Assembly: GCF_030247195.1 (NCBI RefSeq)
Contig: NC_080671.1
Span: 64,749,089 to 64,813,088, forward strand
Direction: 5' to 3'
Length of the DNA: 64,000 nucleotides
Origin: Topomyia yanbarensis
Lineage: Eukaryota > Arthropoda > Insecta > Diptera > Culicidae
Shown here piece by piece: positions 12,285 through 22,397 of the stretch. The first letter of the stretch is position 1. Each line of letters starts with the position of its first letter. The position numbers and the translations under genes were made by a program. The notes under the pieces are model-generated. The model made no database searches. It worked only from the letters and a program-made list of their open reading frames with translations, and was not told the DNA's origin.

Positions 12285-13205
12285 TTAACAGTTATGTGTC
12301 CAACAAAAAAACACCTTTAACAGGCCAACGAGGGTACCCGGGTACCCACAAATTGAAATGCTCATAACTATGGCTTCCTTTAACCGATTTGGACACTTTT
12401 AGATATTTTGGATTCAGGAACTCGTCTACTTTTTGATTCTGTACAATAGAACCGGAATAATGGATCTGGTTTTTGGTAATCCGGATTTTCCGGAGTAATG
12501 TTCCAGTACTAGGATATGATTTGTAAATTTTAATAATGTACTAGCAATATGAGTATCAAAACTCTTCAAATTGTCTCGGAAATCTGTTTTATATTGTTAC
12601 GGGACCCTATGGCAATTTGAAAAATGGAATTGGAATGGAATGGCCACTCACAGCCCCACGGGAACCTGCTCCGGAATGTCCGTTCCGGGGTCAAATCACC
12701 AAATGGTTCCAAAACCACGGTTCCAAAACCACGTAGGCTGTATCTACTGATGCAATTCCAAGAATTTTGATACCCATATTGCTAGTATTCCATTGAAGTT
12801 CGCAAATAGTACCCCAGCACTGGAACCTGCTTCCGGAAACCCGGATTCCCGGGAACCGAATGAAGTAACCCGATGCATTTTTACCAAGTCCAAAAGTGGG
12901 TGAGTTTCTGAATCCAAAACGGTCAAAAGTATCGAAATCGATTGGATATTACCTTAGTTACGGGCATTTTAGTTTTGTGGGTACCCGGGTACCCACGTCG
13001 GCCTGTTACGTCGTAAAAAAATTCAGGAGCCCCTCCTCACTCCCACCCTTACTATATCAACAATATTATTAACCCAAAACCTTGACTTAGTGAAGTTCTA
13101 AGATGTCACAAAGTTTCAATTTCCAGCTATGGATAAAACATAGGAATTTAATTAATTGAAACTTAAAAAGGTACCCGGGTACCGCGTCGGACACACAACG
13201 GTTAA
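12285..13205. mobile_element. Outer MITE with TTAAC..GTGTCC termini
   Basis: The termini at 12285-12304 (TTAACAGTTATGTGTCCAAC) and 13186-13205 (its approximate reverse complement) form an inverted repeat. The right end is preceded by a GGTACCCGGGTACC palindrome. A second element is inserted close to the left end. It is non-coding. Confidence 0.65.
12320..13006. mobile_element. Inner TA-flanked MITE with palindromic TIRs
   Basis: The left end begins ACAGGCCAACG and the right end is CGTCGGCCTGT. Both carry GGGTACCCGGGTACCC just inside, and the TIR similarity extends about 50 bp. TA dinucleotides flank both ends (12318-12319 and 13007-13008), suggesting a TA target. It is 687 bp and non-coding. 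Confidence 0.75.
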
Positions 13206-13855
13206 AAATATATTTTGTCCCCTCTCTTGTATATCGAATAGAATTTCTAGTCTTGAGATAGCAGTTGAATTCTTCCTCTCAATATAAAAAAATATCTGAG
13301 CATTGTAACCTCCCAGTTTTAAATATGTAAAATGTAAAAACTAAAGATTTTGACACCGCTAAGCTAACGCATTTGTGCCTATCAAATGAAAGAACTGAAT
13401 AAAAAAAATCAAAATTTATACAGATATCACCAACCATCGAATCTAAGAATTGATGATTCAGACAGGCATAATTATTGTACCCCTAGATGGATTAATATAG
13501 GTTTTTGTATACCCAAATTGAGAATTCATCATGCAAAAACGGATTCAGGAACACAAACATATAGAATAATAATCCTACTGTCGTAGGATTCAAGTAGGAT
13601 TATACTCATTACATGTGAAATTAACCGTCATCGCGTCGACAGCTGGCTTCTGCTAACTAATTCGATTGACTTTGGATATAATTTCACAAGCGACAAAGCG
13701 AACATCAAAAGCAGTTGAAAGACGCAAACATGGTGGTTGTTCGTTAGGGCAAACTCGCAAAAGCTCTTTCGAAGATGAAAAGATATTTTACCGGATAATG
13801 ATCATGCATTGCTGAGTCACAAGCCACATCGCTTCCCCCGAATACCGACAGCTTG
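13206..13855. other. AT-rich stretch without recognisable genes
   Basis: No gene is seen. A segment near 13215-13270 resembles 12225-12285 (CTCTTGTATATCRAA), a short direct repeat around the nested MITEs. A small palindrome-like CTACTGTCGTAGGATTCAAG lies near 13575. Confidence 0.4.
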
Positions 13856-15639
13856 TAGGGGAGACCGGGGCTAGTTGGCGGTGTTTTCAGTTTTCAATTT
13901 ATACCACTTTGATATAGGTAGATATTGCAAAATAAAACACGCAGCATGAAAGAGCAGACTGTTGGCAACATCCCTGATTTTTTGAAAAGTGTTTGATGCA
14001 TTGTCTCCATTTTTAGAGACAAAAATATGTAACGCGGAAAACCCGCCAACTTACCCCGGCCCCGGGGTAAGGATATGCCAAAAACTAAGCAATCAAATGG
14101 AGATGCAATTACTTCAAGGGTTCTTTTGGAACGTACTGAATGTCTTTTCGAGAAAACTGTATATTAACCGACATTTGCAATTATAATTTAGTTTCAATAC
14201 CCCGGCATTTTGATTTTGAGTAGTACTCCCTATTCAAAAGCAAATTTTCGAAAATCTTCATGCAATTGGCCGGAATAAATCTCTCCTACATTGGCGAGAT
14301 ACACAAGAAAAAGATTTTCTTACTTTGGAGTGAGTTCCAGAAATAAATTTTTTTGATGACTTTTTTTGCACTGTAAATAGTACCGCTAAACTTGCCCCGC
14401 GTGCAGCACCGCCAACTTACCCCAACCGCATATTTTATTAAAAATTATTTAAAAATAATTTTTGTTTGTGGCTAGATGTAATATCTATACGGATACTGAA
14501 AGCTCTTTTCATGCGCTATCGATAAATATAATCATTCGTGAAATAGATTAAAAATCACCCTAAATAACACAAAGTATTTAAAATTTAGAAAATTTACTTG
14601 GTATGCTCGAAAACACAATATCACCCACAACTTCCACAGAACAAATCGTTTTGCAACAAAAACACATTGGATAACGGGTTTCATATAACTTGAGGTACAC
14701 AAGAAGAGGCAGCGCTAATATGTCTAATAGAAACAGAGAAAAAGGGATTCCGCCAACTTACCCCAACCGCCAACTAGGGTTCGTCGCGGTATTTACCGCA
14801 CCCGCACCCCAAAATCTGCGGTGCGGTGAGACGCTTTTTCCCGCAGATGCGGTGCGGGAAAGAGCTTTTACCGCGCGGTTTTACCGCAACCGCACCGCAA
14901 AAAAAACGATAAAGTGATAATTTTGATTATTCTAAATTGATAAACAGACTGCTATAACGAAAGAAAATCTAGCAGTGTCCGAAATATTTGGACGCTATTA
15001 TTTTTACGACATATTTTGGACTAGTTATTTTATACTTCTAAGTAAAACTTCACAAACTAACCATTTCAAATACATAAAATGCAAGATCCAAATAGAGACA
15101 AAATTATTAGATCATTTGAAAACAATAAATTTTTACTCTTAAATCCAATTTAAAAGTGCATCACTTCTCTCGATTTCCGTTGGAAATCGTGGAATTATGA
15201 ATCGTTTTCGATATCAATTTTTCAACTGTGAATTTTGACTAATTTAAAGGAATTAGAGATGAACTAATTATACTGGGACTTAAACACAACCCAAAGAATA
15301 TAATTATTTTCATCAAACCAAACGAATTTGGAGTAATTGGTGGTAAAGGATACAAATGTATGAAAGCGTCCAAAATAAGGAGGGGTCCAAATTAAGATGA
15401 TTATTCTATCATTCGTTCATCAACATCGTATTTCTATCTTCTTTGGTTGCTGTGTAATTTCAATGTGAATTTTTCTGCAGTCAATTTTATTGGACTCTTT
15501 CTCAAAAAGTATGCTACATAACTTTTTGTCGCGTACTTCCATTCAAATTTACTATAATTTTCTACCAAATTAAGTCCTAATATTTTCCAATTAAGACTGT
15601 TTTGTAGCTTTTTTGAACCTTTTTGCCAAATACCACATA

Positions 15640-15930
15640 GTTTGACTCCCGTTCACTTCAATTGAAGTTTTTGCCATTGGCTCTTTGGGAAAATATTAGA
15701 GGAAAATACATTAAATGCTAAAACTTTTGAACTAGCCTTTAGAAAATTACACTTCATACATTTTTAAAGGGAACAATCTTAGTTATTGAATGAGAATACT
15801 GTTTCTTGAAGAATGCGGAAGTTAGAGCTTTGGGATATTTTGTCCGAAAAACCCCCTATTTTTTAAAATCATTTCTGCTGTATGCTACAAATCATACATT
15901 TTTTGCAGTTTTTCTAATGTTCAATAAATC
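15640..15930 (+). repeat. Diverged single copy of the 18914-20371 foldback arm
   Basis: The text parallels the left arm of the foldback element. It shares AAAATACATTAAATGCTA, the ACTTTTGAA-TAGC segment, the GGAA--ATCTTAGT segment, and AATCATACAT--TTTGCAGTTTTTCTAATG. It is shorter and more mutated, apparently an older relative. It is non-coding. Confidence 0.6.
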
Positions 15931-16028
15931 TGTACCGGTTGAGACCGGACTCCTGATTAAATGTAATGTATAGAGTATTTTTTTCGTCAAATATGGCGTC
16001 GTTCTTATTGATGAAATACAATATGTTT

Positions 16029-17350
16029 TGCCTTTCTCAATAGAAAGGTATTGCAATTGCTCTGAAAACCGACTTTTTAACGGAGGCCCGGAGGGCCGAG
16101 TGACATATACCATTCGATTCAGTTCGTCGAGTTCGGCAAATGTCTGTGTGTGTGTGTATGTATGTGTGTATGTATGTATGTGTGTGTATGTGACCAAAAA
16201 TTTCACTCATTTTTCTCAGAGATGGCTGAACCGATTTTGACAAAATTAGTCTCAAATGAAAGGTGCAACGTTCCCATAGGCTGCTATTGAATTTCTAATG
16301 GATCCGACTTCCGGTTCCGGAATTACAGGGTGATAAGTACGAACACGCAGAAAATGTCGATTTTAATAAATTCTGCAATGAATGTATAAAGGTGAAAAAT
16401 TTTCCAAAATATGACCACAACTGCTTCGATTTGTAGTATTAGGTCACTAACATCCATTCAAAGTCTATTTGGCCACATTGGCCACCATCCTCGGTTCCGG
16501 AAGCCCCGGCGGAAGTATCTAAATTCAGAATAACAGTCACATCGGTTTCTCGGAGATGGCTAGACCGATTCGACTAAACTTGACCTCAAATGAAAGGTAT
16601 TGCGTCCCCGTAAATGGCTATTTAATTTCATCCCGATCCGACTTCCGGTTCCGGAGTTACAGGTTGTGGCGTGCGATCACATAGCAAATTGTGATTCAAA
16701 CCGATACTCCGATGAAAGCAAAAAAGGTAAAAATTTCGCTAAAATGTCTCTCAAACAACTTAAATTTGCTGTTCTAGGTCACCGACGGCCAACCAAACTT
16801 TCGTTGACTACATTGACCACCATAGACGGTTCCGGAAGTGCCCGGGAAAAGCGGCCATCTTTCAAAATTTACGAACTCACATCAGTTTCCCTGAAATGGT
16901 TGGGCCGATTTTCTCAAACTTAGTTCCAAATAATAGCTATAATATCCCCACAGATGTCTATAAAATTTCGTACGGATCGCTTATATGGGTCCGGAAATAT
17001 AGACTAAATCGTCCGGTCACATATGAAATTCCCATATAAGCCAGAACTCAATTTTTTTTTTTCAAAGGGGGACCCCATGAAATTTCAGAAATCGAATTCG
17101 TATTTTTGATGCCAAACATCTTTAAAATGCATGAAACGTCGAGATTTTATGTTATCTCGAAATTTTTTTTTTTTGTAAAAATCGACTTTTTGGGACTTTG
17201 CCGATTTCGCACCTTTTTTCAGTTCAATATTACCGTGGCTGTTTTTTTTTTCAAAATTTTAGAACTCGAACTCTTTTAATGAATATAAACAACGCACACA
17301 TTCTCGTGATTCATAATTGAGAAAGGCACAATTGCACCGCTAGGTGGATT
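16029..17350 (+). mobile_element. GCCTTTCTC-family interspersed repeat, most complete copy
   Basis: It begins TGCCTTTCTCAAT and near the end has ATTGAGAAAGGCA (17316-17328), a perfect 13-bp inverted repeat. Conserved text continues to about 17350 (CACCGCTAGGTGGATTAAAA). In order it has a GAGGCCCGGAGGGCCGAGT box, a TG/TATG microsatellite (16142-16190), and two or three internal repeats built on GATGGCT-ACCGATT, CAAATGAAAGG and GACTTCCGGTTCCGGA. It has no credible ORF. Other members start at 24139, 25965 and 42647. It is an unclassified non-autonomous element. Confidence 0.7.
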
Positions 17351-17440
17351 AAAATAGGTTTTTATTTCACTGTATTGGAATATATTCGCTACTATATAGA
17401 AGTACTGGTATTTCGACTTTAATTTTTTTTGGTGAAATTC

Positions 17441-17463
17441 CTTTAAGAATAAAAGGTGGTTTT
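17441..17463. repeat. 23-bp direct repeat, left copy
   Basis: This matches 18697-18719 with a single mismatch (CTTTAAGAAT followed by AAAAGGTGG here and GAAAGGTGG there). The pair brackets the segment that contains the exon-like ORF. It may be a target duplication or a recombination scar. Confidence 0.8.
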
Positions 17464-17479
17464 CTATTTCTATTCTATT

Positions 17480-17710
17480 CTAACCCTTACACAGCCAGTA
17501 TTGAAAAGCATCCTGGAAAACACTGCAGTTATTCTGTAGAGCTTTTCTTGTCAATATTAATATTTGAAGCATATTTTCATATGTCGCAAATATTAAAACG
17601 GCCTGGCCTACTGTGCAGAGTTGGGTTTGAAGATGTTTCAAAATTAGACGGCAATTAAATTATTCATTTAATGAATAAGTCAATTAACGAATTGTTTTGA
17701 ATCTTAAAGG
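17480..17710 (+). repeat. Dispersed repeat related to 48110-48330
   Basis: This is approximately the reverse complement of 48110-48330. It shares the CACAGCCA/TGGCTGTG segment, GGCCTGGCC, and the TTCATTTAATGAATAA palindrome. Both copies have a pentamer run (CTATT or AGACT) beside them. It is non-coding. Confidence 0.55.
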
Positions 17711-18220
17711 AGGAAGAAACGAGGACAACCGTACCGACCGTTTCAGTTTAAAGGGGAAATAATAATAATAATAATCATAAAAATCGTTGGGAATGACTTG
17801 ACTAAGAAGGTTAATGTCACTCCTTTGGTCCTTTGGGATGGGACAGAGGTATTTACACCTTGCCCTGGCTAATAAGCCTTGGTTAAAGCGCCTTTACTCG
17901 CTCTTAATTTGCGGCCGAGTAATCCGGATGTTTTTCCGAACTATTCTGGCTGCTGTTGAAAACTGGAAAATCTGACCAGCGACAATCGTATTTCTTTTAT
18001 TTTAAGCAAGGGAATCACGTCGGCAGTATTGCGCATTATTCGCACAATGATGCGCTATAATACGCACTGTCTCCGACATAAGGGATTAGCACTAAACAAG
18101 TGAAAAAACGACTGTCGCTGGTCGGACCCTCCAGCGTTCAACTGCCATAATAATACTAACGAACGAACCAACGAATTTTAGAAACAATCTTTTAGAAAAT
18201 GGCAAATACATCTGACTTAC

Positions 18221-18567
18221 GTGTAATAAGATCATGCAGAATGCTGTTATCTGCATCTATCGTGATGGCGGCCTTGAGTCCCACAAACAGAATACTCACG
18301 ATTTTCTAGATTCCAGTTGTAGTTGATGTTGCATTCAATCGAGCTCAGGAGATCTCTTCTCATGCCAGCCATCGCTTCAAACATTTGCTTGAATGTTAAA
18401 TACTCCGGAGTGAACGGCTTTGTCGGGTTCAACAATACCTGCAGGAGGTCACCGAAATGAACCAGTTCCGGGTTTGCCAGTTTTGAGAGGATTGCCTGAG
18501 GTTGGGCCGCTTGCGAGTGGTCTGTGGTCGTATCTCCTCGAACTCCATCCGCTTTGGACACGAACTT
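18221..18567 (-). pseudogene. Exon-like coding segment with one frameshift, function unknown
   Basis: On the minus strand an open frame starts just after a TTTAG acceptor-like site (AG at 18568-18569) and runs for about 90 codons with GC-rich third positions. It includes a segment reading FGDLLQVLLNPTKPFTPEYL. Near 18285-18310 the coding signal moves to the next frame (VGLKAAITIDADNSILHDL), which runs to a consensus donor CAC|GTAAGT (GT at 18219-18220). This looks like one 347-nt internal exon carrying a 1-nt indel, or two exons. The protein is not recognised. It lies inside the nested hAT-like element between the 23-bp direct repeats, so it may be a captured host exon or a remnant of the original locus. 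No neighbouring exons were found. Confidence 0.45.
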
Positions 18568-18696
18568 CTAAATTCAAAATGGTTCTCTTCATCAGCTGAG
18601 TTGTTGAAGAGCAGCGAACGAAAAACTTTATTTTCTCAAAATCGTGTCAGGAGCGAAAAAAGCACCTTCGTCGTCAGAGGTTGCTGTGATCCTGCC

Positions 18697-18719
18697 CTTT
18701 AAGAATGAAAGGTGGTTTT
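18697..18719. repeat. 23-bp direct repeat, right copy
   Basis: This is the partner of 17441-17463 with one mismatch. The 1.23 kb in between holds the 17480-17710 repeat and the exon-like ORF. Confidence 0.8.
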
Positions 18720-18913
18720 ACTACGTAAATGCGAAAATCATCCATTTCATTCCATTTGGGCAACTTCATTTCTTATTACATTTTTATTCCACATTTTTCA
18801 ATTTACTGAAGGGTTGCTAAAATAAAAGTTTTCCTATTATTGCAGTAGAACGTTTTTGAATGTATAATGTTTGCCTTAAAATGTACGGAATCTTATTAAT
18901 AGAAAATGCTAAA

Positions 18914-20371
18914 TAGGGCATTGCAAAAAAATTTTTTTTTGAATTCTCAAAGGCCCCCCTCTCATATTGTGCCAAATGTCAAAGTAAGCTCAGATGCCAA
19001 ATTTCACATCATTTGGACAATTTTAGACCCCCGCCCACTTCACTTGATTTTTTTTGAAATTGGTACTATAGGAAAATATGGAGGCAAAATACATTAAATG
19101 CTATAACTTTTGAAGTAGCAATCAGAAAATTACAATTTATACCTCTTTTGAAAGGAAATGATCTTAGTAATTGAATGGAGATAGTCTTGTTACTACGAAA
19201 ATACGGGAAAGTGGGGTACTGGGTCATTTGGCCCTAAAATCCCATATTTTTAATGATTTTTCAGCTCCGTGATGCATATCATACATATTTTGTAGTTTTT
19301 CTAATGTGAAAAAATCTCAGAAATCGAACGGAACCCTTTTGACCTTAGTCCGAATACGAGAAGTTGGGGTTGTAGGGCTTTTTGTCATTCATATTAAATT
19401 GTATCATTTTCTCATGCATGTATCTCTATTATTCTTCAATCAATTTTCATAAAATGTAACTTGTTGAACGTGTAAAATTCTGAGGAATAAAACGAAAATA
19501 AAAACGTTGGAAGTAAAATTCAGAAACATCAAACTTTTTGATATTTACTCTACAAATCTCATTTTTTTCATTATTTGTCCTAATACCTCAACTTCCCCTA
19601 TTTTTCCAGGAATGAAACTTTTCTCATGTGATCCCTAAGCATATTTTACACTAAAAGTAGTAAATAAAATAAGAATTTTGTTGCTAAATGGAGTTAATAT
19701 ATGCGATTTCATGATAAAAATGCGAAATCGACACTATATGTCAGATAATTTGATGTTCCTCAATTTTACCGGTAACGAATCTATTTTTGTTATAATCCTA
19801 AGGATTTTCCACGTTCAAAAAGGTGTAGTTTATGAAAATTGAGTGAAGAATAATAGAGATATATTCACGAGAAAAAGATGAAGTTTAACATGAATGACAA
19901 AAGGCCATTTAACCCCAACTTCTCGTATTCGGACAAAGGTCAAAAAGGCTCCGATCGATTTTTGAGATTTTTTCACATTAGAAAAACTACAAAATATGTA
20001 TGATTTGCATCACGGAGCAGAAAAATCATTAAAAATAGGGGATTTTGGGGCCAAAATGACCCAGTACCCCACTTTCCCGTATTTTTCCAGAAACTAAAAT
20101 GTCTCCATTCAAATACTAAAATTATTTCCTTTCAAAAGAGGCATAAATTATAATTTTCTGATTGCTACTTCAAAAGTTATAGCATTTAATGTATTTTTCC
20201 TCCATATTTTCCCATAGTACCAATTTCAAAAAATTTCAAGCGAGGTGGGCGGGGGTCTAAAATTGTCCAAATGATGTGAAATTTGGCATCTGAGCTTACT
20301 TTGACATTTGTCACAATATGAGAGGGGGGGCCTTTGAGAATTCAAAAAAAAATTTTTTTTGCAATGCCCTA
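18914..20371. mobile_element. hAT-like foldback element with about 590-bp arms
   Basis: Termini TAGGGCATTGCAAAAA are inverted at 20355-20371. The flanking 8-mers ATGCTAAA at 18906-18913 and 20372-20379 are identical, as in hAT insertions. The arms (about 18914-19500 and 19790-20371) are long inverted copies with scattered differences, leaving a loop of roughly 290 bp. There is no coding capacity. A transcript would fold into a very long hairpin. Confidence 0.85.
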
Positions 20372-20383
20372 ATGCTAAAGTTG

Positions 20384-22110
20384 ATTTTTTGACGTAGGAC
20401 TACGTCTTTGTTTTCGATATGGGGGTGCACTCTGCAAATTCTACAAAAATGGTATGTAACGAAAAGTGGTTCAATTTTAAACGCATATAATTCAGCCATC
20501 TCACGATAAATTTTCAAATTTTTTGCACAAATCGCCCCGAAATGCTTCTAAGAATAGATTCCAATAGATAAACCCAAAGATTTTTGATATCATAGCATTG
20601 AAAAATTAAATAATATACAACCTTATCAAAATATCGCGCATTAACACACAGAAGATAGCGCTTCCCAAGCCCTGTACGACAGATTGGTGTACCTAGCGCG
20701 CTACGCTTCTATGAATGACGTCATCATAGACTATTTAAAGAACGGACTTGGCCAGACACGCTCAGTTCCCTGTTGAACGGCTGGCGAAGCAGATCACTGC
20801 GCTGTGTTTTTTACAGCCAATGTAGCTGAGTTATAAGACCGTTACACTGGTTGTGGAGGGACGCTACCCTGTGTCGTCCAACAGGCGACCGCTACAACTG
20901 CTTCCTAAATGCCGCTGTAATGTTGCCAGTAAATTTTTGGTTTAACTAGCACATGTATTTGCTATTTGCGCTTGAAATTAAGTAATGTAGTGGTAGTAAT
21001 AAGCTTCCCATTTTGGTTTAAACGCAAGGACAGTTTTTAAAACAGGATTTGATTAATTAGTTTAGCTCATCTAAGCAATTTTATCAATTCTGTAATTTAA
21101 AAGGAATTTTACGGAACTTGGTGAATTTGGCCCCACTTGCAACTGGTATAATCAACCTGCACAAAGTGTTGCATAACGCAGGGCTGTTTTTTGGAACAAA
21201 ATGTGTTATCATTCAGTCCTTCGCTATGCAAAATCACGATATAATGACAGATGGGCTAAGCGCGGCCGTTCCTTTCAATCGGGAAAGGCCGCGTGGAATT
21301 TTGGTGAAATGCGCTAATAGTGTCGTGGTGGTACTAGTTGTCTCTTTCGCTCTACCCATCATCAGCGTTGACTCATTTTGCATTGTACGCTTGGGTTCAA
21401 TGTTTTGGGCGAATGTGTTGGTAGGTAGGGGAACTGGCGGTAAAATGAACACGTTAAGCAAAGTCATCATTTTCTAACTAATAAGTGAATGAGATATTAC
21501 AATCACCTTATATGTTTCTAGTTAGACATGTTTTGTACATATCTGGTAAAAATACTTCGTCATAAACACATTTTTTCAAACATGATTCTTGATTTCTAAA
21601 CATGTCCAAAAATGAGACATGTTAGCGAGTGAGTAAAATGAACATGTGGCGGTGGTAAAATGAACAGCTTCTGGTGACCTGCAAAATGTCCTGTATGTAT
21701 GCAATGCGCAGCGTTGTAAAGCATTTTCCGATCAATGCTAATATCCCAACAAATCATGAGCTTTGCATACACACAGGGCATTTTGCAGAAAAAAAGTGTC
21801 ACGGAAGAATTGAATTTTCATGACGTAATATTAACCATTTTACAATCCTGTGGCATCGAAACACATCTACAAACTTGGGGTTATCCATGGGTGTTTGAAC
21901 TTTTAGGATCTGTTTGAGAGCAACTAGAAAGCTTGGTCTATACACGAGATGTGATTATATTGTCTAAAATTTGATTTTTCTTCACCGGTCCGGGTGTTTT
22001 TTCCCACACACTAAGTACTAAGAAAATAAATATTTTACATTAAGTAGTATAGTCCTACGCCTACAGTTCGTGCAACCCCATAGGGCTGCCCCTTGTAGTT
22101 TTTTTCATAA
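20384..22110 (+). mobile_element. Promoter-bearing repeat family, copy 1
   Basis: It starts near GACGTAGGACTACGTCTTTG and ends near CCCCATAGGGCT followed by TTGTAGTTTTTTT. The same family occurs at 62130-63880 (plus strand), at 52929-55020 (minus strand), and as a fragment at 60785-60960. A conserved block at 20690-20830 carries core-promoter motifs. A second conserved block near 21310-21400 includes ACTAGTTGTCT and GCGCTTGGGTTCAATG-like text. No long ORF or clear terminal inverted repeat is seen. It could be a solo LTR or an unclassified non-autonomous element. Confidence 0.65.
20716..20795 (+). promoter_or_regulatory. RNA polymerase II core promoter (CRE, TATA, Inr, DPE)
   Basis: TGACGTCA (CRE/ATF palindrome) lies at 20716-20723 and TATTTAAAG at 20732-20740. 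The arthropod initiator TCAGTT is at 20762-20767, placing +1 at A20764. AGATC at 20791-20795 is exactly +28 to +32 and fits the DPE consensus RGWYV. The motifs and spacings are conserved at 62460-62539. The downstream transcript begins with no ORF. Confidence 0.7.
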
Positions 22111-22397
22111 ACATTACATTCGGAGGAGTCTCTTAAAGTTAAATTTCTTGTGAATAAGAATAACATTTTATTATATATGGTTACACAAATGTACAATTTT
22201 TCAACACTATTTTTAAAAATATAAAAATTTTACCGCATTTACCGCATTACCGCGCGGTGCGGTGCGGTAAATAAAGTGCGGTTGCGGTGAGCGGTGCGGT
22301 TTTATTATTTTTTTGCGGTTGCGGTGCGGACAATCCATTTACCGCCCACATCCGCACCGCGACGAACCCTACCGCCAACTATCCCCGGGCTCCCCTA

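Larger units (their letters stand above)
14775..22371. mobile_element. hAT-like element with ACCGC-rich ends and 8-bp target duplication
   Basis: The termini TAGGGTTCGTCGCGG and CCGCGACGAACCCTA are perfect inverted repeats. They are flanked by identical 8-mers CCGCCAAC at 14767-14774 and 22372-22379, the hAT duplication length. About 130 bp at each end consist of repeated ACCGC/GCGGT units, likely binding sites for the mobilising transposase. No transposase is recognised inside. The 7.6-kb interior is a stack of later insertions. Confidence 0.75.
13856..22397. mobile_element. Outer TIR element enclosing a nested transposon stack
   Basis: The left end starts TAGGGGAGACCGGGGCTAGT and the right end is the reverse complement with few mismatches (ending GGGCTCCCCTA at 22397), giving a 26-bp inverted repeat. 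Near the left end, CGCCAACTTACCCC recurs at 14046, 14412 and 14752 as subterminal repeats. No transposase ORF is visible. Most of the 8.5 kb belongs to the hAT-like insertion at 14775-22371. No target duplication was identified. Confidence 0.65.

Noticed and set aside
18291..18301. GTGAGT splice donor within the exon-like ORF
   Set aside because: Coding signal resumes a few codons later in the next frame and runs to a better GTAAGT donor; a frameshift is more likely than a real exon end here, though two exons cannot be excluded.
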